Both the position numbers and the translations under genes were made by a program. 7,185 nt of DNA, from assembly GCF_947253395.1 (NCBI RefSeq), contig NZ_CAMXYY010000076.1, forward strand, positions 1-7,185. The letters run 5' to 3'. This document shows, piece after piece, positions 6,656-7,185 of this stretch. A model generated the notes under the pieces. That model saw nothing but the letters and a program-made list of their open reading frames with translations, did not search any database and was not told the DNA's origin. Source of the stretch: an uncultured Olegusella sp. (GTDB taxonomy: Bacteria; Actinomycetota; Coriobacteriia; Coriobacteriales; Atopobiaceae). The stretch's first letter is position 1, and the number at the start of each line of letters is the position of its first letter.

Positions 6656-6672
6656 GTACCGCGCTTAAAGGT
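6640..6672 (-). promoter_or_regulatory. PyrR-binding loop (anti-antiterminator)
   Basis: The 33-nt RNA folds as ACCUU/AAGGU (6668-6672 with 6640-6644), an internal UAA bulge, GCG/CGU, a bulged C, and GGUA/UGCC around the pentaloop CGAGA (6652-6656). The CCUUUAA flank, the bulged stem, the AAGG closing side and the NGNGA-type loop resemble the conserved PyrR-binding hairpin of Bacillus pyr leaders. PyrR bound here would hold the 5' arm of the antiterminator and so favour termination. The recognition is from memory of that consensus, not from a search. Confidence 0.75.
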
Positions 6673-6680
6673 CGTGCTCC

Positions 6681-6689
6681 AGTGTAGCA
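6681..6689 (-). promoter_or_regulatory. Candidate pyr operon promoter, extended -10
   Basis: The minus strand reads TGCTACACT, an extended -10 (TGn plus TAnnnT). No good -35 is present at 17 nt; the nearest TTGACA-like element is GTGACA (6708-6713) at 21 nt. Initiation about 7 nt downstream (around 6672-6675) would start the RNA just before the PyrR-binding loop, which fits a short attenuated leader. Confidence 0.5.
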
Positions 6690-6705
6690 GGTCTTACAAA
6701 ACCTG
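6688..6705 (-). promoter_or_regulatory. 18-bp near-palindrome overlapping the pyr promoter
   Basis: CAGGTTTTGTAAGACCTG on the minus strand is an inverted repeat with one mismatched pair. It fills the space upstream of the candidate -10 and shares its TG with the extended -10. That is a typical place for a repressor operator. As RNA it is a stable hairpin but has no U-run, so it is not an obvious terminator for the upstream gene. Confidence 0.4.
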
Positions 6706-6717
6706 TGTGTCACAAAT

Positions 6718-6763
6718 AGACAAACTATTTATCTTCCGTAAGACAGACTAGGTATCTTCCGTA
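6718..6763 (-). repeat. Tandem duplication of a 23-bp unit
   Basis: Two adjacent copies (6741-6763 and 6718-6740) match at 20 of 23 positions; both begin TACGGAAGATA, and each contains TAG followed by T-T/C-TGTCT. The first copy contains the stop codon of the right-hand gene, and the second lies in the leader side of the spacer. No third copy is present. Confidence 0.85.
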
Positions 6764-7185
6764 TCAATATGCGCAAGTCCCCAAGAAAGCCATACCCAAC
6801 AGGACTTTTTTCCATCAGGTGTTGTGCAACAAACTTGCTGCTTATCATTCAGTGATATCGAAGCGATCTCAAAATCAATGGCAGAAGACTGCCAAATAGC
6901 TTGGATATGACCTTCTTGCATAGTCCAAATAAAGATGTGCTGGGAAAAATTAATATCGTCTTGTTTGATCCAAAAAGGACGGGATTTGCCAAAACTTCCC
7001 CGCTTCCATAACAGACAAATAATTTCTTGACTGTTGTCATGATTGATATCGCCTACCAGCACATCAGAAACAAACCAACTGGTATCTGTTTGAAAAAGCA
7101 AGGTTGTATTGTTGCTTATCTTCAGCTGACGCTGATGGAGTGCGAGTGTCTCTGCTGTTCCATTGTTATCAAGATCAAGACTTTG
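6748..7185 (-). CDS. C-terminal part of a protein with FG-GAP/VCBS-like repeats (5' end outside the window)
   Basis: The reading frame is open from the right edge to TAG at 6748-6750, giving the last 145 residues; the start is not in the window. Two segments, LDLDNNGTAETL near the visible start and VGDINHDNSQEIICLLW about 45 residues on, follow the D-x-D/N-x-D/N-x-x-x-E pattern of calcium-loop blades in FG-GAP/VCBS beta-propellers. Then comes a Trp-rich stretch (LLWKRGSFGKSRPFWIKQ, IFIWTM, IQAIWQ, CWVWLSWGLAHI) with short alternating beta-like segments. Such proteins are usually exported and bind surfaces or ligands, but neither signal peptide nor anchor can be checked here. No function is assigned. 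It is transcribed towards the pyr operon and ends 75 nt before the likely pyr start, with no clear terminator between. Confidence 0.75.
   Translation of the reverse strand, partial: QSLDLDNNGTAETLALHQRQLKISNNTTLLFQTDTSWFVSDVLVGDINHDNSQEIICLLWKRGSFGKSRPFWIKQDDINFSQHIFIWTMQEGHIQAIWQSSAIDFEIASISLNDKQQVCCTTPDGKKSCWVWLSWGLAHIDTEDT

Overview
The window is almost entirely a pyrimidine (UMP) biosynthesis operon on the minus strand. It reads from right to left as pyrR, pyrB, pyrC, pyrK, pyrD, pyrF, pyrE, followed by mihF (the actinobacterial integration host factor) and the first 17 codons of gmk (guanylate kinase) at the left edge. The right edge holds the 3' end of an unrelated gene on the same strand, whose product carries FG-GAP/VCBS-like calcium-loop motifs.

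Organism: mIHF is confined to Actinobacteria, and the order pyr genes - mihF - gmk is the mycobacterial order. The electron-transfer pair PyrK/PyrD (class 1B, NAD-linked dihydroorotate dehydrogenase), the Bacillus-like order R-B-C-K-D-F-E and the roughly even base composition do not fit a high-GC aerobic actinomycete. A low-to-moderate GC anaerobic actinobacterium of the Coriobacteriia (Atopobium/Lancefieldella/Olsenella type) is the best inference; species cannot be read from this.

Layout. 6748-7185: truncated FG-GAP-like gene. 6532-6747: pyr leader, containing a 23-bp tandem duplication, an extended -10 promoter candidate overlapped by an 18-bp near-palindrome, and a PyrR attenuator with PyrR-binding loop, antiterminator and intrinsic terminator. 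584-6531: seven tightly packed genes, several overlapping (R/B 13 nt, B/C 1 nt, K/D 7 nt, D/F 7 nt), with gaps only at C/K (26 nt) and F/E (43 nt). 360-583: a spacer with a terminator-like hairpin just before mihF. 51-359: mihF. 1-51: start of gmk, overlapping the mihF stop by one base.

How the genes work together: PyrB makes carbamoyl-aspartate, PyrC closes it to dihydroorotate, PyrD/PyrK oxidises that to orotate with NAD, PyrE adds ribose phosphate from PRPP, and PyrF decarboxylates OMP to UMP. PyrR senses UMP/UTP against PRPP and, by the leader structures, should terminate transcription ahead of its own gene when pyrimidines are plentiful. The carbamoyl-phosphate synthetase genes (carA/carB) and a uracil permease are not in the cluster. 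I found no mobile element, CRISPR, tRNA or rRNA. The most interesting content is regulatory: the pyr leader and the mihF leader.
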